From the NCBI GenBank assembly GCA_017399695.1, contig JAFQBK010000004.1, positions 1-64,000 of the forward strand: a stretch of 64,000 nucleotides of DNA, written 5' to 3'. Below the pieces are notes generated by a model. That model was not told where the DNA came from. It ran no database searches and saw only the letters and a list, made by a program, of their open reading frames with translations. This DNA is from Clostridia bacterium (GTDB lineage Bacteria > Bacillota > Clostridia > UBA1381 > UBA9506). The position numbers and the translations under genes were made by a program. Of this stretch, positions 16,558-25,359 are shown piece after piece (within the stretch, counting starts at the first letter, position 1; each line of letters starts with the position of its first letter).

Positions 16558-17766
16558 ATGAAAAAGGTTATTTCTCTTCTTCTTGCTGTAGTAATGCTCG
16601 TGGCAACACTGGGTCTTTTTACAGCATGCAGCAGCGACCAGCAGGTCTCGGCAGATTTCAAAATCGGATTTATTTTCTTGCACGATGAAAACTCCACATA
16701 CGACAAGAACTTCCTCGAAGCAGCAGAAGCAGCTACTGCTGAGCTTGGCTTAAAGCCGGAACAGGTTATTTTCAAGACCAACATTCCGGAAGGTAACGAG
16801 TGCTACGAAGCAGCTGCAGACCTGGCTGACCAGGGATGTAATATCGTATTTGCAAACAGCTTTGGTCACGAGCCGTATATGTTAAAGGCTGCAAAAGAAT
16901 TCCCGGAAGTAGAATTCTGCCATGCAACCGGAACGATGGCTCATACCGAGAACGTTCCTAACTTCCACAACGCATTCGCTTCTATCTACGAAGGCAGATA
17001 CTTAGCAGGTATCGCTGCTGGTATGAAGCTGAACGAAATGATTGAAAGCGGAAAAATCACCGCTGACCAGGCTAAGATGGGTTATGTTGGTGCTTATACT
17101 TATGCAGAGGTTGTTTCCGGTTACACTTCTTTCTACCTTGGTGCAAAATCTGTTTGCCCGAGCGTAACGATGGAAGTACAGTTTACCGGTAGCTGGTATG
17201 ATGAAGCTTTGGAAAAAGAAGCTGCAACCAAGCTTTTGAGCAACAACTGTGTACTGATCAGCCAGCATGCTGACTCCATGGGTGCACCGACTGCTTGTGA
17301 GAACGCAGGTGTTCCGAACGTTTCCTACAACGGCAGCACGCAGAGCGCTTGCCCGAACACCTTCATCATTTCTTCCAGAATTGACTGGGCTCCGTACTAC
17401 AAGTACATCATCAATCAAAACCTCAAGGGTGAAGCAATTGCTGCTGACTGGTGCGAGGGCTTTGAGGTTGGTTCTGTAAAACTGACCGACATCAACGAAA
17501 ACGTTGCTGCAAAGGGAACGAAAGAAGCAATCGAAGATGCGAAGGCTAAATTGATTGCAGGTGAAATCCATGTATTTGATACCGCTACATTCACTGTAGA
17601 AGGCAAGAAACTGGATTCCTATATGGCAGACGTTGATACCGATGCTAATTACGAAAAGGATACCGAAGTTATTGCTGACGGTTACTTCCATGAGTCTGAA
17701 TACCGCAGTGCTCCTTACTTCGATCTTCAGATCGATGGTATTACGCTGCTCAACAGCAAATTCTAA
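16558..17766 (+). CDS. BMP family ABC transporter substrate-binding lipoprotein
   Basis: 402 residues. A signal peptide with a lipobox (LFTACSS, Cys at about residue 22) anchors it to the outer face of the membrane. It has the BMP/PnrA fold: GFIFLHDENSTYDKNFLEA at the start, FANSFGHEPYM, and YEGRYLAGIAAGMK in the middle. Known members bind purine nucleosides. AGGAGG precedes the ATG. It heads an importer operon with an ATPase and two permeases, downstream of xpt, which supports a purine nucleoside substrate. Confidence 0.93.
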   Translation: MKKVISLLLAVVMLVATLGLFTACSSDQQVSADFKIGFIFLHDENSTYDKNFLEAAEAATAELGLKPEQVIFKTNIPEGNECYEAAADLADQGCNIVFANSFGHEPYMLKAAKEFPEVEFCHATGTMAHTENVPNFHNAFASIYEGRYLAGIAAGMKLNEMIESGKITADQAKMGYVGAYTYAEVVSGYTSFYLGAKSVCPSVTMEVQFTGSWYDEALEKEAATKLLSNNCVLISQHADSMGAPTACENAGVPNVSYNGSTQSACPNTFIISSRIDWAPYYKYIINQNLKGEAIAADWCEGFEVGSVKLTDINENVAAKGTKEAIEDAKAKLIAGEIHVFDTATFTVEGKKLDSYMADVDTDANYEKDTEVIADGYFHESEYRSAPYFDLQIDGITLLNSKF

Positions 17767-17778
17767 TGAAATGATTTT

Positions 17779-17808
17779 ATATAGGGCGGGGAATTCTCCG
17801 CCCTATAT
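17779..17808 (+). other. intercistronic stem-loop after the binding-protein gene
   Basis: ATATAGGGCGG and CCGCCCTATAT form a perfect 11-bp stem with no T-run after it. Such hairpins after binding-protein genes often protect the upstream mRNA or cause partial termination, raising binding protein over the membrane parts. Confidence 0.7.
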
Positions 17809-17818
17809 TAACTTATTT

Positions 17819-17860
17819 GTGTTTTTTCATAAACAAAATGCGGTGTTTATTAAAAAACAC
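17819..17860 (+). other. second intercistronic stem-loop before the ATPase gene
   Basis: GTGTTTTTT-C-ATAAAC pairs with GTTTAT-T-AAAAAACAC, a 15-bp AT-rich stem with one mismatch around a 10-nt loop. It ends about 17 nt before the ATPase ribosome site. Confidence 0.5.
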
Positions 17861-17886
17861 AATATTTTTATAAGATGGAGATTTTT

Positions 17887-19443
17887 ATGGAAAAGAATAT
17901 AGCGCTTGAACTGAAAAACATAACCAAAACCTTTGGCAGCGTGGTTGCCAATAAAAACATATCCCTGCAAGTCAAAAAAGGGGAGATACTCTCTATCCTT
18001 GGTGAAAATGGCAGTGGTAAAACAACGCTTATGAATATGGTTTCGGGCATCTATTATCCTGATAGCGGGCAGATTTTTGCTGACGGAAAAGAGATTGTGA
18101 TTGCTTCTCCCAAGGATGCCTTTGACCATAAAATAGGTATGATACATCAACATTTTAAATTGGTTGATGTTTTTAGTGCTGCAGAAAATATCGTTTTAGG
18201 CCTTGAAGACGAAAAGGGCTTTGACATGGCCGCATATATCGAAAGAATTAAAGAAATTACCGAGCAGTACGGGTTTGAACTTGACCCCTATAAAAAGATA
18301 TATGAAATGTCGGTTTCCGAAAAGCAGACGGTAGAAATCATCAAGGTATTGTTCCGCGGAGCTGATATCTTAATACTGGATGAGCCGACCGCAGTGCTTA
18401 CTCCGCAGGAAACGCTGAAACTGTTTGCAGTGCTCCGCAATATGCGCGAAAGCGGAAAAGCTATCATTATTATTACGCATAAACTGCACGAAGTTCTCTC
18501 TCTTTCTGATTACGTAGCAGTACTTCGTAAGGGCGAATACATCGGTACGGTAAAAACCTCCGAAACCAATGAGTCGCAGTTGACCGAAATGATGGTGGGA
18601 AAGAAGATTTCCTTAAATATTGAGCGCAGTCCGGTGGAAACCTGTACGGACAGACTGGTCGTTAACAATATTAATTGCGTAAACCGCGAGGGCATTAAAC
18701 TGCTCGACAATGTTTCGTTTACTGCGCGTTCCGGTGAGATTTTAGGTATCGCCGGCATCGCAGGCAGCGGTCAAAGAGAGCTTTTGGAAGCCATCGCTGG
18801 ACTTCAGCATCTGGACGGCGGAAGTATTATCTATCATAATCCAAAAACGGGCGAAGAGGAAAATCTTCGCGACAAGACACCGCTTGAAATCCGGCAGATG
18901 GGCGTAAAGCTTGCTTTCGTTCCGGAAGACAGATTGGGTATGGGTCTTGTGGGCAATATGGATATTGTTGATAATATGATGCTCAGAAGCTATAAAAAAG
19001 GAAAATCCGCATTCCTGCAGAGAAAGAACCCTAAATCACTGGCGGATGAAATCATCGAAAGATTAGAGGTTGTAACACCTTCCGCCTACACACCGGTCAG
19101 AAGACTTTCCGGCGGTAATGTTCAAAAGATTCTGGTAGGAAGAGAAATTGCATCTTCGCCGACCGTTCTGATGGCAGCCTACCCGGTCAGAGGTCTTGAT
19201 ATCAACTCATCGTATACGATTTATAATCTGCTCAATGAACAAAAGCAAAAAGGCGTAGCGGTTATTTTCGTAGGTGAGGATTTAGACGTTTTGGTCGAAT
19301 TGTGTGACCGGATTATGGTTATCGGTTCGGGTCGCGTTACGGGAATTGTGGATGGAAGAAACACCACAAAAGAGGAAATCGGTATTCTGATGACAAAATC
19401 AGCAGAAGATATGATGCAGGACGAGGGAGGGCACGAGGAATGA
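17887..19443 (+). CDS. ABC transporter ATP-binding protein with two nucleotide-binding domains (nucleoside importer)
   Basis: 518 residues from ATG 17887 (GGAG just upstream). Domain 1 has Walker A GENGSGKTT near residue 37, the signature MSVSEKQTVEI and Walker B ILILDEPTAVLTPQE. Domain 2 is degenerate, as usual in this family: AGIAGSGQRELL for Walker A and LMAAYPVRGLDI instead of a clear Walker B Asp-Glu. It resembles the ATPases of BMP-linked guanosine importers such as B. subtilis NupO. It overlaps the next gene by 4 nt. Confidence 0.93.
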   Translation: MEKNIALELKNITKTFGSVVANKNISLQVKKGEILSILGENGSGKTTLMNMVSGIYYPDSGQIFADGKEIVIASPKDAFDHKIGMIHQHFKLVDVFSAAENIVLGLEDEKGFDMAAYIERIKEITEQYGFELDPYKKIYEMSVSEKQTVEIIKVLFRGADILILDEPTAVLTPQETLKLFAVLRNMRESGKAIIIITHKLHEVLSLSDYVAVLRKGEYIGTVKTSETNESQLTEMMVGKKISLNIERSPVETCTDRLVVNNINCVNREGIKLLDNVSFTARSGEILGIAGIAGSGQRELLEAIAGLQHLDGGSIIYHNPKTGEEENLRDKTPLEIRQMGVKLAFVPEDRLGMGLVGNMDIVDNMMLRSYKKGKSAFLQRKNPKSLADEIIERLEVVTPSAYTPVRRLSGGNVQKILVGREIASSPTVLMAAYPVRGLDINSSYTIYNLLNEQKQKGVAVIFVGEDLDVLVELCDRIMVIGSGRVTGIVDGRNTTKEEIGILMTKSAEDMMQDEGGHEE

Positions 19444-20549
19444 AAAAACTCAAAAACTTATATTGGTCCGTCCTTTCGGGCTCTGCGGCACATATCATCA
19501 AGCGCGATGATATCGTATGGTGGAAAGCGTGGGGCATCAGAATTATCTCTGTGCTGCTTGCGCTGATTGTGTGCGGTTTTGTTACCGTTTCCTTAACGGA
19601 CTTAAACCCGATAGAAATGTATATAACGATGGCACAAGGTGCAATGGGAACGCCGCGACTCGTGTGGAATCTTTTCCAGAACACCGCAATCCTGCTTGGT
19701 GTAGCGCTTGCCGTAACCCCTGCATTCAAGATGAAATTCTGGAATATCGGTGCAGAGGGTCAGATTTTAATTGGCGGACTTGCGACAGCGACCTGCATGA
19801 TTTTCCTGGGTGAAAAAATTCCGGCGCCCCTTTTAATCCCCGTGATGCTTGTGGTGAGTATTATTTCGGGTGCGCTTTGGGCGTTCGTTCCGGCCTACTT
19901 TAAAACAAGGTTCAACTCCAATGAAACGCTCTTTACCCTGATGATGAACTATGTTGCAATTCAGATTGTGGCATATTTTACGCTGGAATGGTCGATGCCG
20001 AAAGGTTCCGGTACGCCGAGAACCTTGGAATTTGGTCAGCTTCCGGTGCTTTTCGGGCAGAAGTATCTCATTAATATCCTGATTGTCGTCGTGCTTACGG
20101 TGCTTGTATATATTTATCTTAAATACAGTAAGCAGGGCTATGAGATTTCCGTTGTCGGTGAAAGTGAAAAAACGGCGAGATATATTGGTATTAACGTGAA
20201 AAAGGTTGTGCTCCGTACGATGGCTATCTCGGGCGCACTGTGCGGTATTGTAGGCTTTTTGCTCGTTGCCGGAACAGATCACTCCTTAAAAAGTGATACG
20301 GCGGGCGGCAGAGGCTTTACGGCGATTATGGTTTCGTGGCTTGCAAAATTCAATCCGATTTTTATGGTACTGACATCGCTGTTAATCGTATTTTTGGAAA
20401 GCGGTGCTTCCAAGATTTCGGAGGTTTATCGACTGAATTCGTCTTTTTCCGATATTATCACGGGTATTATCATTTTCTTTATTATTGGTTGCGAATTCTT
20501 TATTAACTATAAAATCAAATTCAACAAAAAGGAGGAAATTGTATGCTAG
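19440..20549 (+). CDS. ABC transporter permease, nucleoside/sugar type (first subunit)
   Basis: 369 residues with about eight hydrophobic segments, an EGQILIGG motif (FWNIGAEGQILIGGLA) and the cytoplasmic EKTARYIGINVKK coupling loop of BPD_transp_2 permeases. It is the larger of the two permease subunits, corresponding to NupP-like proteins. It overlaps its neighbours by 4 and 7 nt, so the importer genes are tightly coupled in translation. Confidence 0.92.
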   Translation: MKKLKNLYWSVLSGSAAHIIKRDDIVWWKAWGIRIISVLLALIVCGFVTVSLTDLNPIEMYITMAQGAMGTPRLVWNLFQNTAILLGVALAVTPAFKMKFWNIGAEGQILIGGLATATCMIFLGEKIPAPLLIPVMLVVSIISGALWAFVPAYFKTRFNSNETLFTLMMNYVAIQIVAYFTLEWSMPKGSGTPRTLEFGQLPVLFGQKYLINILIVVVLTVLVYIYLKYSKQGYEISVVGESEKTARYIGINVKKVVLRTMAISGALCGIVGFLLVAGTDHSLKSDTAGGRGFTAIMVSWLAKFNPIFMVLTSLLIVFLESGASKISEVYRLNSSFSDIITGIIIFFIIGCEFFINYKIKFNKKEEIVC

Positions 20550-21529
20550 CAACAATTATTCAGCGTGCGGTTATGCAGGGAACTCCTTTGCTTTTCGGTT
20601 CGACGGGCGAGATTTTAACAGAAAAATCCGGTCATCTTAATCTGGGTATTCCCGGAATTATGTATGTAGGTGCCATCAGTGGTGTAGCAGGTGCATTCCT
20701 TTACGAACAAAGCGTGGCATCCCCTGACCTTTTGAATCCGTTTCTGGCGGTTCTGATTCCTTTGCTTTGCGCTTTGGTGGGAGCAACATTTATGGGACTG
20801 ATTTACTGCTTCCTGACGGTTTCGCTTCGCGCGAATCAAAATGTTACGGGTCTTGCCCTTACCACCTTTGGTATCGGTGTGGGAAACTTTTTCGGCGGCT
20901 CGCTGATTAAGCTGGTGGATTCCGATGTACCGTCGATTGCTCTTTCCAAGACCAGTAACTTTTTTAAGACGCAATTACCCTTTGCGAGCAATCTCGGCTG
21001 GTTTGGAGAGATTTTTCTCTCGTATGGTTTTTTGGTGTATGTGGCGATTATTGTTGCCATCATTTCGTCCTATATCCTGAACAAGACCAGAATGGGTCTC
21101 CACTTAAGAGCAGTGGGAGAAAGCCCGGAAACAGCCGATGCAGCGGGCATCAATGTAACCAAATACAAATACATTTCCACCTGTATCGGAAGCGCGATTG
21201 CAGGTCTTGGCGGTCTTTATTATGTTATGGACTATGCCAACGGTGTGTGGTCAAATAACGGGTTCGGTGACCGCGGCTGGCTCTCGATAGCACTGGTTAT
21301 TTTCTCGGTTTGGCGTCCGTCCCTCAGCATATTGGGTTCCATTCTGTTCGGTTTTCTGTATGTTATACCGACCTACATTCCGGATATCAGCGTCAGCGCG
21401 AAAAAACTGTTTGAGATGCTCCCGTATGTTGTTACCATCATCGTTCTGATTATTACAAGTATGAGAAATAAAAAGGAGAACCAACCTCCGCAGGCGCTTG
21501 GCCTGCCATATTTCCGTGAAGAACGGTAA
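20543..21529 (+). CDS. ABC transporter permease, nucleoside/sugar type (second subunit)
   Basis: 328 residues, multi-spanning, with the N-terminal TEKSGHLNLGIPGIMYVG motif and the GESPETADAAGINVTKYKY coupling loop. It pairs with the preceding permease (NupQ-like). GGAGG lies within the end of the preceding gene. Last gene of the importer operon, followed by a strong terminator. Confidence 0.92.
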   Translation: MLATIIQRAVMQGTPLLFGSTGEILTEKSGHLNLGIPGIMYVGAISGVAGAFLYEQSVASPDLLNPFLAVLIPLLCALVGATFMGLIYCFLTVSLRANQNVTGLALTTFGIGVGNFFGGSLIKLVDSDVPSIALSKTSNFFKTQLPFASNLGWFGEIFLSYGFLVYVAIIVAIISSYILNKTRMGLHLRAVGESPETADAAGINVTKYKYISTCIGSAIAGLGGLYYVMDYANGVWSNNGFGDRGWLSIALVIFSVWRPSLSILGSILFGFLYVIPTYIPDISVSAKKLFEMLPYVVTIIVLIITSMRNKKENQPPQALGLPYFREER

Positions 21530-21539
21530 TCATAAAAAA

Positions 21540-21570
21540 GACCTGTAGGGTGACCTACAGGTCCTTTTTT
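21540..21570 (+). terminator. terminator of the nucleoside importer operon
   Basis: GACCTGTAGG, GTGA loop, CCTACAGGTC, then CTTTTTT. Confidence 0.93.
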
Positions 21571-21771
21571 GTTGGACTAAATTTTTTAAAACTAATCTTT
21601 TAATACGTTGATTTTTAAAAGCAGGTGTTTCGGAGAGTTGCAATCGATAAAAAAGAGCCGTTTTTTGAAGAAAAATGAACGATTATTTTAAAAAAACCAT
21701 CAAAATCATACGATTTTCTATTACTTTTTGACAAAAATGAAAAAAAATTAAAAAAAATTTCATTTTCCTCA
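21571..21771. other. AT-rich intergenic region, nothing recognised
   Basis: This stretch between the importer terminator and the gdhA promoter has no supported ORF. Its right end is a run of A and T tracts directly upstream of the gdhA -35 box, which could act as an UP element. Confidence 0.3.
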
Positions 21772-21801
21772 TTGCCAAGTGGTGCAAGAGTGTGATATAA
21801 T
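21772..21801 (+). promoter_or_regulatory. sigma-A promoter of gdhA
   Basis: TTGCCA (21772-21777), 18-nt spacer and TATAAT (21796-21801). A/T tracts lie upstream. Confidence 0.65.
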
Positions 21802-21835
21802 ACTACATTGTATTATAGAAAAAGAGGTGTTTTGT

Positions 21836-23191
21836 ATGGCAATTACAAACGAGTACTTAAAAAGGGTCTTTGAACAGGTTCAGTCAAGAGATAAAAATGA
21901 GCCCGAGTTTTTACAGACCGTAGCAGAGGTTTTCGAATCCATCGAGCCCGTAGTGGCAGCACATCCGGAATATGAAGCAAACGGCTTGATTGAGCGTTTG
22001 GTTGAGCCGGAAAGAATGATTACTTTCCGTATTTCCTGGGTGGATGACAATGGCAAGGTGCATTCTAACAGAGGTTTTCGCGTACAGTTTAACAGTGCGA
22101 TTGGACCGTATAAGGGTGGTCTTCGTTTCCATCCGTCCGTATATTCCGGCATCATTAAGTTTTTGGGCTTTGAGCAGACCTTCAAAAACAGCTTGACCGG
22201 TCTTCCGATTGGCGGCGGTAAGGGTGGTTCTGACTTTGACCCCAGAGGTAAGAGTGATGCAGAAATTATGAGATTCTGCCAGGCGTTTATGACCGAGCTT
22301 TACAGACATATCGGTCCTGACGTAGACGTTCCGGCAGGAGATATCGGTGTTGGCGGCAGAGAGATTGGTTACCTTTACGGTCAGTATAAGAGAATCAAGG
22401 GTTGCTGGCAGAACGGTGTTTTAACCGGTAAAGGCTTAGAATACGGCGGCTCCGTCATTCGTCCGGAGGCAACCGGTTTTGGTGCTTCTTATTATGCAAA
22501 CGAAGTATTAAAGCACGAGGGTGATTCTTTCGCTGGCAAAACCGTAGCAGTTTCCGGTTTCGGTAATGTTGCATGGGGTGTTTGCCAGAAGGTAACTGAG
22601 CTTGGCGGTAAGGTTGTTACGATTTCCGGACCTGACGGTTATGTTTACGATCCGGACGGCGTTGGCACCAAAGAAAAATGGGATTACCTGCTCGAAATGC
22701 GTAATTCCGGTCGTGACCGTGCGCAGGACTATGCAGAAAAATTCGGCTGTGAATTCTTTGCAAAGCAGAAGCCGTGGGGCGTTAAGGTTGATATCTGTAT
22801 GCCTTGTGCAACGCAGAATGAAATTGGTATCACCGAGGCAGAGCAGATTATTGCCAATGGTACCAAATACTATATCGAAGTTGCAAATATGCCCACCACC
22901 AACGAGGCTATGTCACTCTTAAAAGACAAAGGTCTGATCATCGGACCGTCTAAGGCAGTAAATGCAGGCGGTGTAGCAGTTTCCGCACTGGAAATGGCAC
23001 AGAACTCGATGAGATATAGCTGGAGCGCAAGTGAGGTTGACGAGAAACTGAAAGATATCATGATTAACATCCATAAGGTTTCCGTAGAAGCTGCAGAAGA
23101 GAATGGTCTGGGCTATGATCTGGTTGCAGGTGCTAACATTGCAGGCTTTAAGAAAGTTGCAAACGCTATGATGGCACAGGGTATTGTATAA
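21836..23191 (+). CDS. gdhA: NADP-type glutamate dehydrogenase
   Basis: 451 residues from ATG 21836 (AAAGAGGTG upstream). It catalyses 2-oxoglutarate + NH3 + NAD(P)H to glutamate. The substrate-binding Lys-rich segment YKGGLRFHPSV and the catalytic block GLPIGGGKGGSDFDP are present, as are VDVPAGDIGVGGREIG and the Rossmann motif SGFGNVAWG. The protein has the 450-residue length of hexameric biosynthetic GDHs (E. coli GdhA type). Monocistronic, with its own promoter and terminator. Confidence 0.97.
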   Translation: MAITNEYLKRVFEQVQSRDKNEPEFLQTVAEVFESIEPVVAAHPEYEANGLIERLVEPERMITFRISWVDDNGKVHSNRGFRVQFNSAIGPYKGGLRFHPSVYSGIIKFLGFEQTFKNSLTGLPIGGGKGGSDFDPRGKSDAEIMRFCQAFMTELYRHIGPDVDVPAGDIGVGGREIGYLYGQYKRIKGCWQNGVLTGKGLEYGGSVIRPEATGFGASYYANEVLKHEGDSFAGKTVAVSGFGNVAWGVCQKVTELGGKVVTISGPDGYVYDPDGVGTKEKWDYLLEMRNSGRDRAQDYAEKFGCEFFAKQKPWGVKVDICMPCATQNEIGITEAEQIIANGTKYYIEVANMPTTNEAMSLLKDKGLIIGPSKAVNAGGVAVSALEMAQNSMRYSWSASEVDEKLKDIMINIHKVSVEAAEENGLGYDLVAGANIAGFKKVANAMMAQGIV

Positions 23192-23206
23192 TTAAATCAT
23201 ATACAT

Positions 23207-23239
23207 AAAAAGTCTGTTTGGTTTCAAACAGACTTTTTT
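23207..23239 (+). terminator. terminator of gdhA
   Basis: AAAAGTCTGTTTG, GTTT loop, CAAACAGACTTTT and further T. Confidence 0.93.
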
Positions 23240-23286
23240 GTTTGCGTATTTTATGTAAAATATAATGCTCAAAAAAAGGGGAAATA

Positions 23287-23315
23287 TTGACAGTTTTGGT
23301 GGTGCGGGTTATAAT
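23287..23315 (+). promoter_or_regulatory. consensus sigma-A promoter of the 23.5 kb gene
   Basis: TTGACA (23287-23292), 17-nt spacer and TATAAT (23310-23315). The 23240-23286 stretch before it holds nothing I recognise. A leader of about 175 nt follows. Confidence 0.82.
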
Positions 23316-23321
23316 TGACAC

Positions 23322-23474
23322 ATACGGGATTTTATTTTATAAAATCCCAAAAGCCGTTCGGCTTTTTGCGGTCGTTGACCGCTGTGTCAATTGACGGCGT
23401 CGGGAAAATGCCCTTGCGAGCAAGCATTTTCCCTCCTGGTAGAATTGGGTGTCCGATGATTCGGGACTTTATAA
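23322..23474 (+). ncRNA. candidate structured leader RNA (element copy B)
   Basis: Hairpins in order: GGGATTTTAT-TTT-ATAAAATCCC (23326-23348), AAAAGCC-GTTC-GGCTTTT (23349-23366), GCGGTC-GTT-GACCGC (23368-23382), and a long stem GGGAAAATGC/GCATTTTCCC capped by CTTGCGAG (23402-23433). GGGACTTTATAA (23463-23474) can pair over 11 of 12 bp with the right arm of the first hairpin (23337-23348). The order and the shared words TTTTTGCGGTC and CTTGCGAG match copy A upstream of xpt. Confidence 0.5.
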
Positions 23475-23497
23475 GGGAGTCGAAAGGGAATGAAGCT

Positions 23498-23977
23498 ATG
23501 AAGAAGTTATTTGTCTTGGTTTTATGGATAATTACAATTTTAATTGCTTTTACCATAGGCCAAAAAACCGAAAAACATCGTATCGACGATAAATCGGTGA
23601 ATAACGCTACTGTTATAACAGAAACCAAAACAGAACAAACCTCTGATAAAAGTATAGTAGAGGTTCCCATCTCTGATGTTGAGTCAATTGCTACAGAACA
23701 GAAAAATGGAATAACGCAAAAAGAAGCAGAAGAGCTCTGCCGAGAAGTGCTAGGAGAGAAAGCAGAAGAGAACGGTTTTCCAATTTCCTACAGATGCATC
23801 AGTGCGGTTTCTGCGAATAATAAAATGTATTATGTCATGCATATCGCTTGGCTGGTTGATGATAATCACTGGTCGTATATAGGTAACTGCTATGTTTCGT
23901 CGGATGGACATGAAATTTATGACGGAATCGTCTCGTCTGGAAAATATGAGATGACAGATTTACGGTGGACAAAATAA
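23498..23977 (+). CDS. small exported or membrane-anchored protein, unknown function
   Basis: 159 residues from ATG 23498, with AAGGGA 8 nt upstream. The longer frame from 23315 runs through the structured leader and is not credible. An N-terminal hydrophobic segment (about 3-20, LFVLVLWIITILIAFTIG) without a lipobox suggests a membrane anchor or uncleaved signal. A Thr/Lys/Glu-rich linker follows to about residue 65, then a compact domain with ITQKEAEELCREVLGEKAE and several aromatic beta strands. The repeat-like layout recalls PepSY-type secreted domains, but I would not assign it. Confidence 0.75.
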   Translation: MKKLFVLVLWIITILIAFTIGQKTEKHRIDDKSVNNATVITETKTEQTSDKSIVEVPISDVESIATEQKNGITQKEAEELCREVLGEKAEENGFPISYRCISAVSANNKMYYVMHIAWLVDDNHWSYIGNCYVSSDGHEIYDGIVSSGKYEMTDLRWTK

Positions 23978-24089
23978 ATTTTTGCCCGGGCTTGACATAA
24001 ACCTGCTACCAAAAGGTTTGCATCTAACCCTGATATGCCCCATAGTGCATGATGATATTCCATTTGATGAAAGAGGTGTGGTAAAGAAA

Positions 24090-24659
24090 ATGCTTTTATC
24101 ATTGTTTTTCACATTTTTTAAGATTGGTTTGTTTACTTTCGGCGGCGGTTATGCCATGATTGCGAATGTGCGTGAGGTCGTGGTAGAGAAATACGGCTGG
24201 ATTACGGAGGACGAGTTTTTCCAGATGATTACGATTGCGGAATCCACGCCCGGACCGATTGCAATTAACATGGCGACCTATGTCGGCTATCGAAAGAAAG
24301 GGGTGCTTGGCAGTGCGTTGGCAACGCTTGGCGTCATTCTGCCGTCCCTTATCATTATTTATGCCATTTCGCAATTTTTAGATGCTTTTATGGCGAACCG
24401 CTATGTTGCCTATGCCTTTGTCGGAATCAAGTCGGCGGTGGCATTCTTAATCTTAAAAGCGGGAACGGACTTATTCCGCAAGCTTCCGAAACAGTGGCTT
24501 TCACTTTCTGTGTTTTTGGCGATTTTTGTACTGATGATTCTCTTTGAGTTATTCTCGGTGAATTTCAGTTCTATTTTCTTTATTTTAATTGGCGGAATCC
24601 TTGGCATCCTTGCGTATGCTTTCGCAAAAAGCGGAAAGGAGGCAGGGGAGAATCAATGA
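24090..24659 (+). CDS. chromate transporter family protein, half-size (first of a pair)
   Basis: 189 residues from ATG 24090, about five or six membrane segments. It has both CHR-family motifs: FFKIGLFTFGGGYAMI at the N-terminus and ESTPGPIAINMATYVGY near residue 55. Short CHR proteins act as pairs with opposite topology. AGAGGTG lies upstream of the ATG, and the 3' end overlaps the second half by 4 nt. The real substrate in anaerobes (chromate, sulfate or another oxyanion) is not known from sequence. Confidence 0.9.
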   Translation: MLLSLFFTFFKIGLFTFGGGYAMIANVREVVVEKYGWITEDEFFQMITIAESTPGPIAINMATYVGYRKKGVLGSALATLGVILPSLIIIYAISQFLDAFMANRYVAYAFVGIKSAVAFLILKAGTDLFRKLPKQWLSLSVFLAIFVLMILFELFSVNFSSIFFILIGGILGILAYAFAKSGKEAGENQ

Positions 24660-25222
24660 TTTATCTGACTTTGTTTTTAGAATTTTTTAAGATTGGTTTA
24701 TTTACCTTTGGCGGTGGCTTCGGTATGCTTCCTTTGATTGAGGAGGCAGTGATTGCCCATGGTTGGGCAACGGCGGAGCAGTTTTATAATTTTGTCGGCG
24801 TCTGCGAATCCACGCCCGGTCCGATTGCAGTCAATACGGCAACTTATATCGGCACGATGCAGGGTGGTCTTTTGGGAGGAATTGTAGCTTCCTTAGGCGT
24901 AGTTATGCCGTCCTTTATCATTATCCTTTTAATTGTATCGGTTCTGAAAAACTTTGCTGAAAATCGCTTTGTCAAGGCGTTCTTAAAAGGCGTAAAGCCT
25001 GTCGTGGTTGCTCTCATTCTGTCCACCGGAACCATCCTTTTGGCAAAGGCTGTCGGCTATGTTTCCCTCACGGAATTTTCGACCAACTGGATTTCGACGG
25101 CAGTGTTTGCGATTTTATGCATTGTGTGGCTTTTGGCGAAAAAAGTATGGAACAAAAAGCTTTCCGCGGTGACGTTGATTTTAATTTCCGCTGTACTGGG
25201 CATTGTTTTATCGTTGATTTAA
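24656..25222 (+). CDS. chromate transporter family protein, half-size (second of a pair)
   Basis: 188 residues with the same two motifs (FFKIGLFTFGGGFGM and ESTPGPIAVNTATYIG), multi-spanning. It is a diverged tandem copy of the preceding gene, and the 4-nt ATGA overlap implies coupled translation of a heterodimer. A GAAAGGAGG site lies inside the upstream gene. Confidence 0.9.
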   Translation: MIYLTLFLEFFKIGLFTFGGGFGMLPLIEEAVIAHGWATAEQFYNFVGVCESTPGPIAVNTATYIGTMQGGLLGGIVASLGVVMPSFIIILLIVSVLKNFAENRFVKAFLKGVKPVVVALILSTGTILLAKAVGYVSLTEFSTNWISTAVFAILCIVWLLAKKVWNKKLSAVTLILISAVLGIVLSLI

Positions 25223-25231
25223 TGGATATAG

Positions 25232-25268
25232 AAAAGGGGCTGTAAAAGTACTTTTACAGCTCCTTTTT
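25232..25268 (+). terminator. terminator of the chromate transporter genes
   Basis: AAAAGG-G-GCTGTAAAA, GTAC loop, TTTTACAGC-T-CCTTTTT, with one mismatch. Confidence 0.9.
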
Positions 25269-25359
25269 GTTTATTGAATATTTTTATTCTGTTCATATTT
25301 TGTACAAAAAATTATGTTATGATTGTTTCAATGAATCAAACAACGAAAGGAATATCCGA

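Noticed and set aside
23315..23497. N-terminal extension of the 23.5 kb exported protein
   Set aside because: It would translate the promoter's end and the hairpin element; a good ribosome site and signal-like segment start at 23498.
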